Below, one piece after another: positions 1 to 11,556 of a stretch of DNA of 64,000 nucleotides. The notes under the pieces are model-generated. The model was given only the letters and a program-made list of their open reading frames with translations, was not told where the DNA came from and did not search any database. Source of the DNA: Procambarus clarkii. Lineage: Eukaryota; Arthropoda; Malacostraca; Decapoda; Cambaridae. The position numbers and the translations under genes were made by a program. The stretch lies in the NCBI RefSeq assembly GCF_040958095.1, contig NC_091176.1, forward strand, positions 44,278,716 to 44,342,715. Direction: 5' to 3'. Within the stretch, counting starts at the first letter, position 1. Each line of letters starts with the position of its first letter.

Positions 1-870
1 ATGGATACAGGCACGGGAGAAGGTAGGATGGGCCTCACCGCAGTTGAGGCAGCGAACCTGTTGAGAAGTGCACTCCGACTTAGAGGGACTTACGCCCCCA
101 CACAAAGGACAGAGAGAGACAGTCCCAGAGCAGTGGAGGGCACCATGCCCAAACCTCCAGCACTTGTTACAAAGCCGAGGAGAAGGAATATACTCCTGGA
201 CAGAGCACCTGGCACCAGCAAGAATAACAGAGGGTGGAAGGGTCCTACCATCAAAGGTGATCTTCACAACCCGAAGGGGCTCACGGCGACGACCACGAGG
301 GGGACGAGTAAACGAATCTACCTGGAGGACAGAATGGCCTTGGGCATCAAGGATATGCCGAATGTCATCGTGGCAGTCCTGTAGATTCCGAACACCGGTC
401 ACAACATGGGGCGAGAGGAGAATAGTGCCAACACTGGCATTCAACCGAGCGTTCTTTGAGACCCAAACAGGGATCTCGCAAAGGCAGGATAAGGCAGCCA
501 AGTGGGAAGCTGCATCCTGAGAAGGAGCAGCAACACGTGTACCGAGACGAGTGGGGTTGAAGGTAACAGGCATCCACGGAATCAACGAGATGCCGATGGA
601 GGGAGAAATCGTCAGGAGGCACAGAATCAAGAGGGAGGAGATCAAAGTATTTGGCCCATGAAGCGGGACCAAACAAGGCCTGATACACATCAGTACGGAA
701 AGGAATCGAGCGAGTGCAGCCATGGCGCGGACAGCGTTGAGAACCCCCAGAGAGAGAGAGGGGTCAGAAGGCACAGTAGTCACAACGAGAGACTTAGCCG
801 CACCTAAGTTCTTAGTTGGACAGAAAACTGTCCAACACAAAGCAAGCCTACCGGCCCCGGAAACCCCCAT
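1..870 (-). pseudogene. Jockey-type LINE ORF1 (Gag-like nucleic-acid-binding protein), 3' end outside window
   Basis: The minus frame starts at an ATG at 868-870 (MGVSGAGRLALCWTVF) and runs off the window edge. Three consecutive zinc knuckles are visible: CNKCWRFGHGALHC (130-171), CPLCGGVSPSKSEC (70-111) and C-x2-C-x3-H-x6-C (7-51). This is the triple-knuckle arrangement of ORF1 proteins in the Jockey/X-element group of non-LTR retrotransposons, which package element RNA into ribonucleoprotein. The sequence upstream of the knuckles reads as one protein apart from a one-base frameshift near 600, so this copy is broken. It lies directly beyond the T-rich tail of the Tx1-like ORF1 element and on the same strand. 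Whether they are two insertions or parts of one element cannot be decided here. The family call is by motif only. Confidence 0.7.
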
Positions 871-1207
871 ACAGAGAGGAACCAATACACAATGACAATA
901 AGAAGAAAGAAAACAGAAAAATACAACACAAACAAATGGAAATTAACATCAGCAATTCATGATAATGGGAACAAAAACAGGCACGGCCACACAAGCATCC
1001 CGAAAGGCACGCAATCACTCAACAAACAAGTGCACCCCGGAACTCCCAGGTACCGGAAATATGAAGCACGCAGGAACCGGGAAAACAAACCCGGCCCACC
1101 CACACACACACACACACGCACGCACGCACGCATGCACGCACGCAGCCTCACCCCACACCCACGCACACAACCGAACACCACCCCACAAAACGTAGCAAAC
1201 AAATTAA
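871..1207 (-). other. 3' UTR-like T/G-rich stretch with CA/GCAC microsatellite
   Basis: No gene is seen. On the minus strand this is T- and G-rich, like the 3' UTR of the related element at 21326-22195, including a run of ACAC/GCAC repeats at about 1102-1145. There is no A-rich tail on the minus strand before the Jockey-type ORF1 begins, so this copy lacks the end seen in copies 2 and 3. Confidence 0.5.
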
Positions 1208-3096
1208 TCACTTGAAAGGAGAATAAACCTCAATGGGAGGTGAATATTTCTCAGGGAACTCAAACACAGGATATTTCTGCTTATAGGCCTCCCATATCAA
1301 ATACTACACGTCGGTAGGGGAACGATTCCCCTGCTTCAGGGGGGCTGCATAAACTCAGGAATCACTAAATCAGGCGGAAACGGCCGTTCCTGGAGCTGGG
1401 CGACAGAAGTCACATAACGAGGTAGGGGCTGGCGAACCACCTCCGCCGTGGAAGCAGAAGATACCAGAGAAGCCTCTGGTATCTTCTGCTTCATAGATAG
1501 GCCGTAGGCCGCCGAGACAGCCCCACCGCCGGTTGCACAGAAGAAAGCAAAGGGTGCTCAGACGGTAACACCACTCCTAAAAACCGCAGGAGATGCAGAA
1601 GAGACAGCCGGAGACGGGAGAGGCGGTAAAACCGCTGCCGATTAAACAGAGGCTAAGGTCGGGGGCACGGAACCCCCAGAGCAAGCAGCCTTTCTCAACA
1701 CCATCACCAGGTCACCACGCTCACCATGAACCTCATCAAGGGGAACTAACCCCCCCCCCCACGAAGAACAGAAACAATCCGACACGGATGACGCACCCGA
1801 AGCATAGATCCACAGGCACCACACCAGAAGGAAAGTCCGAGTTACCACCGTCAGCCGCAGGCACGTGTACTTCACCACCGTAGAATGTGATGCAACCGGA
1901 ACCACTCCGCCATCGCCAGAAGATCCAGAGTCGTCGAAATCTCCCACATCAGCCTAGGCAGAAGAAGAATGCCGGGAACGCTTGGGCTCTGGCCGCGCAT
2001 CATCAGGTCTCAGCCTCACCTGTGTGAACCGACGCTCTTCACAGAACGGCAGCATCCTCAACCACATGGGGTACCAGGCCGAGCACAGTAGGAGGTCCCT
2101 GTATCCACCCCAGCACCCAGCACCCAGCACAGCCCAGACACATGACGAGGGCACAGGAACATGCGCAGCAGTTGGAGAAGACGAAGATGACGTACGATCC
2201 ACCGGAAAACCCACGGGACCATCAGGGACACCAACGGGAGCAGGCTGAACATCCGAAGGCACCACAACCTCTGGAGGAGGGGTCACAACAGCAGGAGACA
2301 CGTTGGGCGCCAAAGGGAGGCCCCAAGCAGCCAACTGGACGGCCACATCCCCACCCACCAAATCCTCCTCCACAGGGAGTGGCGGAAAATCCTCCTCACG
2401 GAATTGGTTTACGGGGGCGATGGCAGCCCCAGAACACCTGGCAGCCTGATGCCCCAGCAGGCCACACCGAAAACACGTCCGCGGTTGTCGGGAATGGTAC
2501 ACCCGAGCATAATATCCGAGGAGCCGGACGGAGGACGCAATGTCCGCCCTCAGGCGCATCCCCAGGGTCCAAATGTTCGTTCGCAAACCCTAGAACTTCC
2601 TCAAGGAAAGCTTGTTCAGCCTCACACTGTTGACAGCTCCAAACCACTCGAAGTAACGCCGCAGGAGGTCTTTGGGAAACTCCAAGGGAGCCCCATGAAC
2701 ACTCACGTACGTCAATGCACCACTTCGATCGGAAATCTCCACAGTGCCGGCACCACCCGGTAGGAGCAAGGATTGCCCCTCGAAGCGCTGGAGAAACGCA
2801 CAGTACTCTGCATAACTAACAAATTTGACAATCACTCGATGAGTGGTAACCAGTTCAGTGCCATAAATCACATCCACGGGGACAGAGAGCATGTCACACA
2901 TGACCAGTTCAACTTCAGGATACCCGACACGACCAGAAAATTCCAGGCCTACAGAGTGCACACACACAACAGGGGGAAGAGGTCCCCCCATCATGGAGAG
3001 TCACCGACAAACACCCAAGCACCACTCGATAGCAAATGCAGGGAGGGCAGAAACACTCACACCCCCTGGCGATCAAAGCGGCAAGCCACGACCAAC
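1208..3096 (-). pseudogene. Tx1-like zinc-knuckle ORF1 element, copy 1 (no RT seen)
   Basis: The ORF starts at ATG 2994 (MMGGPLPPVV). An RRM-like segment (LTYVSVHGAPLEF, then F-x2-FGAV) is followed by the knuckle CFRCGLLGHQAARC and a Pro/Val/Ser-rich low-complexity region. The reading frame stays the same from 2994 to about 1642 apart from in-frame TAG stops at 2590-2592 and 1954-1956. A C-terminal block ending FPEKYS, with a stop at 1208-1210, lies in another frame. The closest relatives in the window are the elements at 19583-21325 and 22836-24519. The 5' end is placed at about 3096 because the minus strand there begins GTTGGT, as copy 3 does. ORF1 proteins of this layout resemble those of the Tx1/L1 group (inference from motif order). 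Confidence 0.7.
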
Positions 3097-3268
3097 CTCC
3101 AGAGAGGTCAGGTAACACTTCCTCACTCCAATCTCTATGACACATGGGTGTGCTGGGAAACAAGCCGTGAGCCTAGCCAAAGTGGACAACACCTACCACT
3201 ACCCAAGTGGGTCCTTGACCCTGTATTTGTTAAAGAACATGAACGAGTAAAACAGCTGGGAGATACAT
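3097..3268 (+). pseudogene. LINE ORF2 fragment, upstream part of the RT/RNase H LINE
   Basis: The frame ending VKEHERVKQLGDT joins in frame to YKRTRAQGDLHAF at 3965 once the intervening LTR and one copy of its 4-bp duplication are removed. This makes it the upstream continuation of the LINE at 3965-6622. No catalytic motif lies in this short piece, which comes from the linker between endonuclease and RT. Its left edge is set by the ORF1 element inserted at about 3096 and is approximate. Confidence 0.55.
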
Positions 3269-3964
3269 TGTGACGATAATCTCTCTTGAGAGATTGAGCC
3301 TGCTCTTCCCTATATCATTTACGTCATTCTACAAGTACAAGATACTACATTAAAGATACGTCCACCAGTATCACAAAACGTTTTGCCCAGGAAGCAAAGC
3401 GTACCTTGCACCACCAGACACACTGGCTCTCCACCCGTCGTCAATGAGCAAACTACCCATTCTCCGCCTGCCTGCTCCTGATTGGCTGGTGTATCGCCGA
3501 CAGCACCTGCACTCATGCCCTCTACCTGAGTCGATGTCTGGGCCAGCTCATGCCGTCCTCCTCAGAATATCTTTGTGCTCTTAGGAGTTGACATCTCTCT
3601 CTGGTAGACTAAGCCCTGGCTGTCGTGTACTAAGGGAGGTGGCAGCTCTAGCCAATATTCTCAGCACCTGATTATTATTATTGTCTTGTACATTATTTTG
3701 TTTTAGACTAAATTTCACATTTATTAATTATTCATGTTTTGTTTGTTGACTTGTTTTGAATTTTACGTAAGTCTAGGGATTGTCTTTGTTCATATCTTGT
3801 TTTCTAAAGCAATTAAAATTTCATTGTTTATGTTTTGCGTGTCTTCCCATTACCTTACCACAGACAAATATGCAAGCAGTCTCTTTTTTTTCTGTGTGAC
3901 AAGGCATTGCCACCTGCCATTGGAGGACTGCCGAACATCAACACTCCAACACTTTACCGTCACA
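3269..3964 (+). mobile_element. Solo LTR of the Gmr1-type Gypsy family, TSD ACAT
   Basis: The 696-bp segment starts TGTGACGATAATCTC and ends ACTTTACCGTCACA. It is flanked by the 4-bp duplication ACAT (3265-3268 and 3965-3968). The start matches the LTRs at 39611, 45676 and, inverted, at 51228 and 57516. Removing it restores the reading frame of the surrounding LINE. It arose by recombination between the two LTRs of a full insertion. Confidence 0.9.
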
Positions 3965-6622
3965 ACATACAAAAGAACCAGAGCACAAGGTGACTTGCAT
4001 GCATTTCTTGTCGCAAATAGAGAGGTGAGAGACATGAGCAACGTTATACATAATAAACATTGGGAAGAGTTCCTACAAAGTATAAATGAGCAAATAACAC
4101 TTGTTGAAGTTTGGGAGAAGATACGAAAAATCTCTAGAAGCAGCCCAACCAAACCACTGCACCACAGCCCACTAGAACAAGCAAACATCCTCCTTGATCA
4201 ATGAGCACTAACATCAAGCTGCAACTCACTCCCAATTAACATACAGCACAAAGTTAATGACACACGCCCCAACAGACAACGAACCATCAATCTTTCCTGT
4301 ACAGCTATCGACGAGTCGGACCTTAATGATGTAACTGAATGGGAATTAAATCATGGACTAAAGATGGGCAAATCAACTGCTCCTGGAGAGGATGGTATTA
4401 CTTACAGTCTACTGAGATTAGTCTCACACGTACCAGGTAATCCACTATTAGTGTTGTACAGAATGAGTTTACGTGAAGGAGTATTACCTGATGCTTAGGC
4501 AAAGAGTGTCATTGTTCCTATCCCCAAACCACACTCAGATAATTATAGACCCATATCTTTAACATCGTGTGTCTATAAAGTGCTTGAACGCATTGTCCTT
4601 AACCAACTCATGTATTGTATACAGGGGCACTTGTCACCCCAACTGTTTGGATTTATGCCTGGGCTCAGTACACAACACTGTTTTGCTGAATACTTCGCTC
4701 ATATTGACGCTTCCCCTCAAGCAGTCTTCATCGACCTAGCAGCAGCTTTTGATACAGCAAACAGAGAATTCATACTAGAACAGCTTGCCGAGCTGGGAAT
4801 ACAAGGAAAATTACTTAAATGGATAAAGGGCTATTTGTCTAATCGAACAGCATATGTTTTGTTCAACCCGTTCTCGCACTTTCTTACAGTCAATATTGAC
4901 TTATTAAATACGTGCATATGTGACATACTAAACATATTAGTTTACCTTGAAAAGCTTCATACAAAACACCGACCTTACCTAACCTTCTTAGTATGTTAAG
5001 ATAAGCATCTTATTGCTTCGTAATTACAATTATTACTTAACCTATACCTATAATAGGTTAAGTAATAATTGTAATTGCGAAGCAATAAGATGCTTATCTT
5101 AACATACTAAGAAGGTTAGGTAAGGTCGGTGTTTTCTATGAATCTTTTCAAGGTAAACTAGTATGTTTAGTATGTCACATATGCACGTATTTAATAAGTC
5201 AATATTGATTATACGAAAGTGCCAGAACGGGTTGGTTTTGTTTAATGGTGTTAAAAGCACAGAGAGCAAACACTTTGAACTGGGAACTCCACAAGGAGGG
5301 GTCCTCAGCCCCGTGTTGTTTAACGTTCTGATGCACAAACGTAAAGTTCTTCCAACTAATAGTGAAGACACGTTCATTTGTTATGCTGATATATGTTTAC
5401 TGCCTGCTTCCGAGCCTAGAATGCAAGTTCTGCTCGATGCTTTTGCTACTAGAGCTGAGGAATGTGGCCTCCTTACCTCTGTACAGAAAACTCGTGCCCT
5501 CATTCCGTGTGGTATTCCACCAGCCAATTATCATATAGATGGGCGAACACTTGAGAACTGCGAGTCTTACAGATACCTTGGTGTCCCCATTAACGACCCT
5601 GGGTACCTTTCTTCCCTCAAGAGGAGACTGTGGGAAAGATTAAAGCCCTTGCGGGTCCTTGTTGGTGTCAATCATGGAATTAACGTGAGACTTCCTAGAA
5701 TGTTTTATGTATCATTTATACGCTCTGTGATTGACTACAATGCTCAACATCTCACACAGTATACAGACAAAGAGCTGAAATCTCCTGAAACCTTGAAAAA
5801 TGAAGCTATGAGTCTCATCCTTGGGGCTTCAAAGTCCACAAAAATAGTTAATATGAGAGCAGAGTTAAAATTACCTACCATAAGTGAGAGAATTTTGTCT
5901 ATTAGCACAGTTTTCGGCGTTAACGCATTGAGTAGATCTCGGCATCACATGAAATTTCAAGCTAAACTTTCTAATATGCTACACTCACCTGAGGTCTATA
6001 AAAGAAGAACGAAATCTGATACTGCATTTTGGTTCTACAAGATAGCGAACTCCATCAAAATATTAAATATGTACCCAACGCAATGATTAATCAACCAATT
6101 CCTCCATGGGATAACTGGGATCTATCAGTTGATTTTGTAAATGCGCCCAAGAAAGATAGTGTACACTCTACACTCTTAAAACAGTTAACACTGAAAAGCA
6201 TCATTGAGAGTACTCAGGGTATGGGTAACGATGTGTATCAGTGCTATACCGACGGTTCTGTAGAAGAAGGTGGACGATGTACCGGATGCGCATGTAATAT
6301 ATTTGAACAATCTTCTCTCGTACATACAGCAATGAAGCACGTCAATGACTGGGCAAGTACAACTGAAACCGAACTTGCAGGCATATACCTTGCCACTGAA
6401 TTTTTAAAGGACAAAGGCAGTGAACTTATATACTGTGACTCGCAGAGTGCACTCCAGGCATTGAACGCACATAGTAGTGACACCCAGAAAATAGTCAGTG
6501 ATATTCGAATGAATGTTTTAGCTGCTAAAGAAAACAAATTTGAAATTAAACTCCTTTGGATACCATCACATGTTGGCATCTCAAGGCATGACACTGAGAT
6601 GCGAGCCAATGTTAATAAATAA
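3965..6622 (+). pseudogene. LINE ORF2: reverse transcriptase plus RNase H (I/LOA-like), interrupted
   Basis: The decayed non-LTR RT runs in order through the finger region (KSTAPGEDGITYSLL), the motif SDNYRPISLTS, motif A (FIDLAAAFDT), motif B (GTPQGGVLSPVLFN) and a damaged motif C (CYADICL, one Asp missing from the usual xADD). After a frameshift near 6065 comes an RNase H domain: YTDGS, ETELAG, DSQSAL and WIPSHVGI. An RNase H downstream of a LINE RT is typical of the I superclade. There are in-frame stops near 4201 and 4497, and a foldback MITE splits the RT at 4864-5234. Without the MITE the frame reads AYVLFNGVKS across the junction. No 5' endonuclease is visible. This is a dead copy. Confidence 0.85.
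4864..5234. mobile_element. Foldback MITE, 8-bp TSD GTTTTGTT
   Basis: This 371-bp near-complete palindrome has termini CAACCCGTTCT and a complementary CGGGTTG end. The exact 8-bp duplication GTTTTGTT lies at 4856-4863 and 5235-5242. The centre pairs an arm reading TTACTTAACCTA with its complement around position 5046. An 8-bp TSD fits hAT-type (or P-type) transposases. It encodes nothing and must depend on a transposase elsewhere. The ORFs that cross it are accidental. Confidence 0.9.
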
Positions 6623-6899
6623 TATTTAAAATAAAAATATTGAGCCAACCTTTATTATGATCCTGTTTTATTTTACTAAATGTAGAAATATATTTTATAT
6701 ATATTTTTACATTTTTATATATAACAGCAATCACACAAAACTACTTTTATGCAGCATTTAAGGTTGCCACAAGGTCTCAAAATTTTGTTTTGCCAACGTT
6801 TAGTGCAGTAAGTTGTAGAAACCCATTTACAACCACACACAATTACGATCTAATATGTACAAACAAACATTGTCACTGCTTTCAAACACTTTCCAGATA
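6623..6899. other. AT-rich spacer between LINE and Gypsy remnant
   Basis: An AT-rich stretch with TATATATTTTATATATAT-type sequence around 6690-6720. No gene or terminal repeat is recognised. Its right part may already belong to the Gypsy protease region, which becomes readable from about 6910. Confidence 0.4.
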
Positions 6900-8276
6900 C
6901 GTTGTGGCAACCTAAAACTGTTTCCTGGGTTGGAACTTTCACTGCAGATATAAAGTCAGAGAGTGCAATGCTCACTGCAACATTCCATGTTGTTTGGAAT
7001 GCAAAGGAGTCTGCTCAGAAACAAGACTTCAACTAAATTGGGGCTACTTCAGCTTCCTAATGTTGTAGCAGTGGAATCTGCAAACAATGTTGATGCTATT
7101 GATGCTGTATTCTCTGATCCGTTTAATCCATAGGTGGTTATACTGATAGCAAAGTACATCTGCACATCAACCCAGATGTAATTCCAGTTGCCCAACCACA
7201 TCGCTGACAGCCATATGGGTAGACAACTCGTGTGAAAGTCGATGCCGAACTGGATAGGCTAATGGAACTAGATATCATTGAACCAGTAACAGGCCCAACA
7301 CCATGGGTAAGCCCAATTGTCACAAGCCCAAGCCAAAGAATCCAGATGCGATACGCATTTGTGTGGACATGAGTGTTCCCAACAAGGCAATAATGCGTGA
7401 ACGTCATCCTACACCCACGATGTTATGATCTACCGCCTGAATGGTGCAACTGTATTCAGAGAGTTAGATTTAAACAAGGGTTAACATCAGCTTAAACTTC
7501 ATGATGAGAGTTGCTTCTTCACAACGTTTACGACACATCGAGGTCTGCAAAGGTACAAGCGCCTGAGTTTTGGTAATAACGGTGCTGCTGAGGTATTCCA
7601 GTATATAATCAGCCGGGTATTGCAAGATATAAGTAATGCTGACAACATGTGATGACAATTGTTTATGGCCGTACCTAATCTGAACACGACAACGCTTTTC
7701 GTGCAACATTGCAACGCATACGAGAAAATCTGACGCAAGGCCGATCAGAGTGTGAGTTCAATCAACATAAAATTAAATTCATTGAACTTGTTTTTAGTGA
7801 CAAAAGTATTGTCTCCAGATCCTAAGAAAGTTGCAGATATCAAGAATGCCGCACCACCTTCAACTTCCATTGAAATACATAGTTTTCTGGGAATGGCTCA
7901 CTACTGTTCTCGCTTTACTCCAGATTTTGCTACCATTACGAAGCCTCTACGTGAGATCCTGAAGAAAAATGCATTATGGTACTGGAGTAATATCGAGCAA
8001 AATGCATTTGATGCTGTGAAAGATGCACTAGTAGAGAATGCGACTGCTGCATATTTTGACCCATCAATGTACACCGAGCTAACTATGGATGCTAGTCATG
8101 TTAGTTTAGGTGCTATTTAAACCCAACACAAACCGGGTTAACGAGAGTTCCGAGTAGTAATTACCTACGTCAGCCGTTCTTTCACAAATATTGAACAACG
8201 ATACAGTCAAACAGAGAAGGAAGCTCTTGTATGGGGCTGTGAAAACTTCAATGTGTATCTGCTTGGTGCACCCTTC
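6900..8276 (+). pseudogene. pol: Gypsy-B (K02A2.6-like) pol, upstream part: protease end, RT, start of RNase H
   Basis: Segments readable with many frameshifts and stops: a protease-side block (VGTFTADIKSESAMLTATF), the RT entry region (VDAELDRLMELDIIEPVTG, then PTPWVSPIV), and a later ORF at 7752-8120 containing FLGMAHYCSRFTPDFATITK and the RNase H start ELTMDASHVSLGAI. After 8120 it continues as SQTEKEALVWGCENFNVYLLGAPF before LINE-A interrupts it at 8276. The remainder resumes at 14570. This is a typical invertebrate Gypsy RT-RNase H organisation and is inactive. Confidence 0.8.
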
Positions 8277-8550
8277 TTAGACAATAGTGAACAGTGATAC
8301 GGTGAACAGTGAACGGTAGCAAAACAGGCATAATGGCTTTAAAGTGTAGGAAAATTGCCACGTGGAAAACTTAGAACGTATAATTCAGTGAATAGTGAGG
8401 CAACACACACACACACACCAGACTGTGTACAGGGGCCACGAGGCTTGTGTACACACTCGGTAGGCTGTGAAGGGTCGCTCCCCCCCCCCCCACCTTTACC
8501 ACTGGTCAACAACCACTGCCTTACCACCACCACCACTGACCAGAAGCATT

Positions 8551-9257
8551 ATGGTCAGAATGACTTTAGTAAAGATGTGCACAAAATGCAACAAGGAAGT
8601 AGATTACCACCAGAGCTTCGAGTGCCAACTATGCTCAGCAGCCATACACAGTATATGTGCAAACATGTCAAATAATGCCAGGAAAATTGGTCCCAGAGAC
8701 CATTCGGTGTACTGGTTCTGTGAAATGAACAATATTACTGTCTTGAAGATGATCGTAATTTTTTTATAAAACTCCAGTAGAACACAGAGAATCACTTCTA
8801 ACTGCCTGCACGGAAATCTCCAATGTTTTCAAACAAATTGTCAAGGACACCGCAGGCAAAACCAGAATTGAAGCTACATCTCAGCGTGCCGGGATCCGGA
8901 TTGGCGTCGGAGCCGGATGCGACCTTGACGTCGGGACCGGATGCGATGTTGGCGTCGGGGCCGGATGCGACGTTGGCGTCGGGACCGGATGCGACGACGC
9001 CGGACGCGACGTTGGGGTCGGGCGCGGTATCGGCGCATAAACCGGGCGCGATATTTGCGCCAGGGTTTTTAAAACAAAACAAGGACCCAGAATCTGCCGA
9101 TATTATAAATGGGGTATCGGTAAGCATAGGATATCAGGGAGAACAAATGGACACTGTAAATATGATCATCCCAGAAAGAGCAGGGTCCTTTTTAGTACTG
9201 GTAAATGTACCAAAAGCTGTGATCTCTTTCACCCAGAACTGTGCAAGAACTCTTTAA
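8551..9257 (+). pseudogene. LINE-A ORF1: PHD-like finger plus GPDA-repeat region
   Basis: From ATG 8551 the frame encodes a Cys/His finger with the spacing of a PHD/RING-like domain: CTKC, CQLC, IHSICANM and YWFC within about 55 residues. A frameshift in the T-run near 8760 moves it to the frame at 8823-9257, which has an imperfect GPDATLAS-type repeat. LINE-B ORF1 at 35220 starts with the same kind of finger but lacks the repeat and instead carries CCCH fingers, so the two ORF1s differ strongly although their ORF2s are close. Confidence 0.6.
8890..9060 (+). repeat. GC-rich minisatellite, 18-24-bp GTCGGGACCGGATGCGAC-type units
   Basis: A run of imperfect units GCGTCGG(G/A)(A/G)CCGGATGCGA(C/T) inside LINE-A ORF1. 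Translated, it is a repeated (S)GPDA motif. It is strikingly GC-rich against AT-rich surroundings and contains many CpG dinucleotides. Confidence 0.75.
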
Positions 9258-9267
9258 ATAAGAAAGA

Positions 9268-10946
9268 ATGTTTCAAGTTTTTCATATAAAACGTACAAAG
9301 CAAATAAGACCAACAAACCACCTCGATGAAAGCAGCCACAACACTATTTACCAGGATGATTTTTTAACAAGAGAAGGAAGAGAAGAATGGCTAAAAATGT
9401 CCAGACTCTACCTCCAACTCTCAAATGCTAGAGAGGACGCAAACACAGTGGCCTCTTTACCAGAGCCTCAGATATTAACACCAAGTAAAGCATCAGCACT
9501 TCCACAAACATAACATTTTTATTTGCCAACATTCAGGGTATAAAAAATACGCAAATGTAACAAAGTGCACTTCATAGATGGCCTCTTACACGAGGCAAAT
9601 GCAGTGTTTGCAGCCCTAACGGAAACTCACACCAAGGACTACCATGATGGTGAAATATGGATTTCGGAGTACAGTCTTTTCAGATGTGACAGGAAACACC
9701 GGCTTCAGGGTGGGGTCAGCCTCTACATCAAAGACACACTCATCTGTATTGAGCTGCTAAACACCTCAAATGATATGGTGGAAGCGCTAATAATCAAAAT
9801 AGATTTTAAATGTAGTTATTGTCCTTGTATATAAGTCACCGAGGGCAAACCCTCAGCAGTTTAAAGACCAACTAATGAAAATAGAACACTGCTAGCAAAA
9901 CCTCAAAAATCCAGCCTCAAAAATCATCCTGCTTGGGGACTTCAACCTACAGCACCTGAAATGGAACACCATGGCTGATACAGTTGTATCAGAGAGAATT
10001 CCGGGACTAAATGAACAGTCACATGCAAATGATCTGCTACGAATGTGCAACAGAATTGCCTTAAACCAGCAAATAGTAGAACCAACTAGGGAGAACACGC
10101 TGGACCTCATTTTCACTAATAATGATGAATTTATTAGGAACATAATGATTACAAATACCTGTTACTCAGATCACACCTTTATTGAAATTCTGAAAAGCAT
10201 GGGAAATAGACCTTCAAAACCAGTCCCGATTCCCAGTGGAGGAGATTTCAGCAAATTCAACTTTAATAATAAACAGATAAACTGAGAACAAATAAACCAA
10301 GACGTCACAAAAATAAGCTGGGAAGAACAGCTAGAAAATGCAAACATGAACCACTGCCTGGAAAAAATAAGCTCAGTAGTACTAGAAATATGCTCACACC
10401 GTATACCCCTAAGATAAAAGCAGAAGAGATGCAGATTGGAACAGGAACGTAGTTCCCTCTATAGGTGAAGAACAACAACTTGGGAGCAATAACTTGAGTC
10501 GCACCTTATCTCAAGAAGGCCTAAAAAGGTTAGGTAAAGTTCCTGTAAAGTTACAGAAATCATACAAAACCCAGGAGAGGCAAAGAGCAAAAGGTCATCA
10601 GTGAAAGAAATCCGAAATATTGTTTCTCCTATGCAAAATCAAGATAAAAAAAACTACATCTGGTATGAGGCCCCTGCGAAAGGGAGATGAAACTTTCAGA
10701 GATGACAAGAAAGAAATGAGCGAAATACTGAGGAATCAGTAAGACTCTTTTCAGCGAGCCACTAAACACACTGAATATTGATAACCCAAGTGAATTTTTC
10801 ATGGATATGTTACCAACATCAAATCATATATTAGATGTCACCCTATCCCTACTGGATTTTGAAGAAGCCGTAGACAGTATGCCTATGTACTCTGCACCAG
10901 GCCCCGATTCTTTGAGCTATATTCATCACGAACTGTAAAAAACCAC
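9268..10946 (+). pseudogene. LINE-A ORF2 part 1: APE-like endonuclease and linker
   Basis: The frame carries AALTETHTKDYHDGE (catalytic Glu block), GGVSLYIKDTL, LLGDFN, TLDLIFTNN and CYSDHTFIE (terminal SDH block), the signature set of apurinic-endonuclease-type LINE nucleases that nick the target DNA. Frameshifts and stops occur near 9511, 9835, 9894 and 10286. The same segment is nearly intact in LINE-B (36199-37434). The linker continues, degraded, to 10946, where a solo LTR cuts it. Confidence 0.8.
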
Positions 10947-11551
10947 TGTTACGAACCCTTCGTAACCGGGTTCTTTATACACTGTGATCCTATTCTAGTT
11001 CAGAGGACCCTAATCTTGGTGGAAATATAGTGTAATGTTTAAAGGCAATATTAAATGAGACTTAAAATATCCCATTATTATTTCCCCATCACCATAAGAA
11101 TCCATATATATAATATATACAACAGTATGAAAGGTCAAACGGATTGGCGTTGTTTGCCCTTATGCTAGCCTGCTTCACGGTTGACAATCACAAACTGCTT
11201 CTGCCGGGGTCTTCTTTGCGCACTCGCTGGTACGCCCAAGCAACAAAGCCAGCAAACTACCAGCCCCACTGGCTAGTACCTTCCAGAACCGAAGTCAACA
11301 GCGCTCTTCTAGCCCCACTAGCTAGCACCCCCAGGAGTAAAGTCCACAACGCTCGACCAGCCCACTTGCCTAGTCCATCCAGGTCGACCTCTGTCTTCCA
11401 CTGTCCCGACTTAATTGCCTTCCCTGGCCTGCCTCTGGTTCCTCGTCACCTTTCAGTCTGGCAGACTAAAAGATGGAAAGCTATGATTTCTGGGAGGGTC
11501 GACTTGCATAGTTCGGCACCCAGATCGTAGATGGCGCCGAAATCCGTCACA
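10947..11551 (+). mobile_element. Solo LTR (TGTTACGAACCC family), TSD ACCAC
   Basis: The 605-bp segment begins TGTTACGAACCCTTCG and ends ATCCGTCACA. It is flanked by ACCAC at 10942-10946 and 11552-11556. LINE-B at about 37732-37742 shows the uninterrupted AAAACCACTATCGC, an empty site. The LTR is unrelated in sequence to the TGTGACGATAA family elsewhere in the window. The open frame at 11144-11530 inside it has no recognisable domain. Confidence 0.9.
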
Positions 11552-11556
11552 ACCAC

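Noticed and set aside
5099..5377. Minus-strand ORF overlapping the RT gap in the first LINE
   Set aside because: It is the foldback MITE read in the other direction; its first and second halves mirror the plus-strand ORF at 4580-4999.
11144..11530. A 128-codon ORF inside the solo LTR
   Set aside because: Composition Pro/Ser/Arg-rich, no domain, and it lies wholly within an LTR whose boundaries are proved by TSD and empty site.
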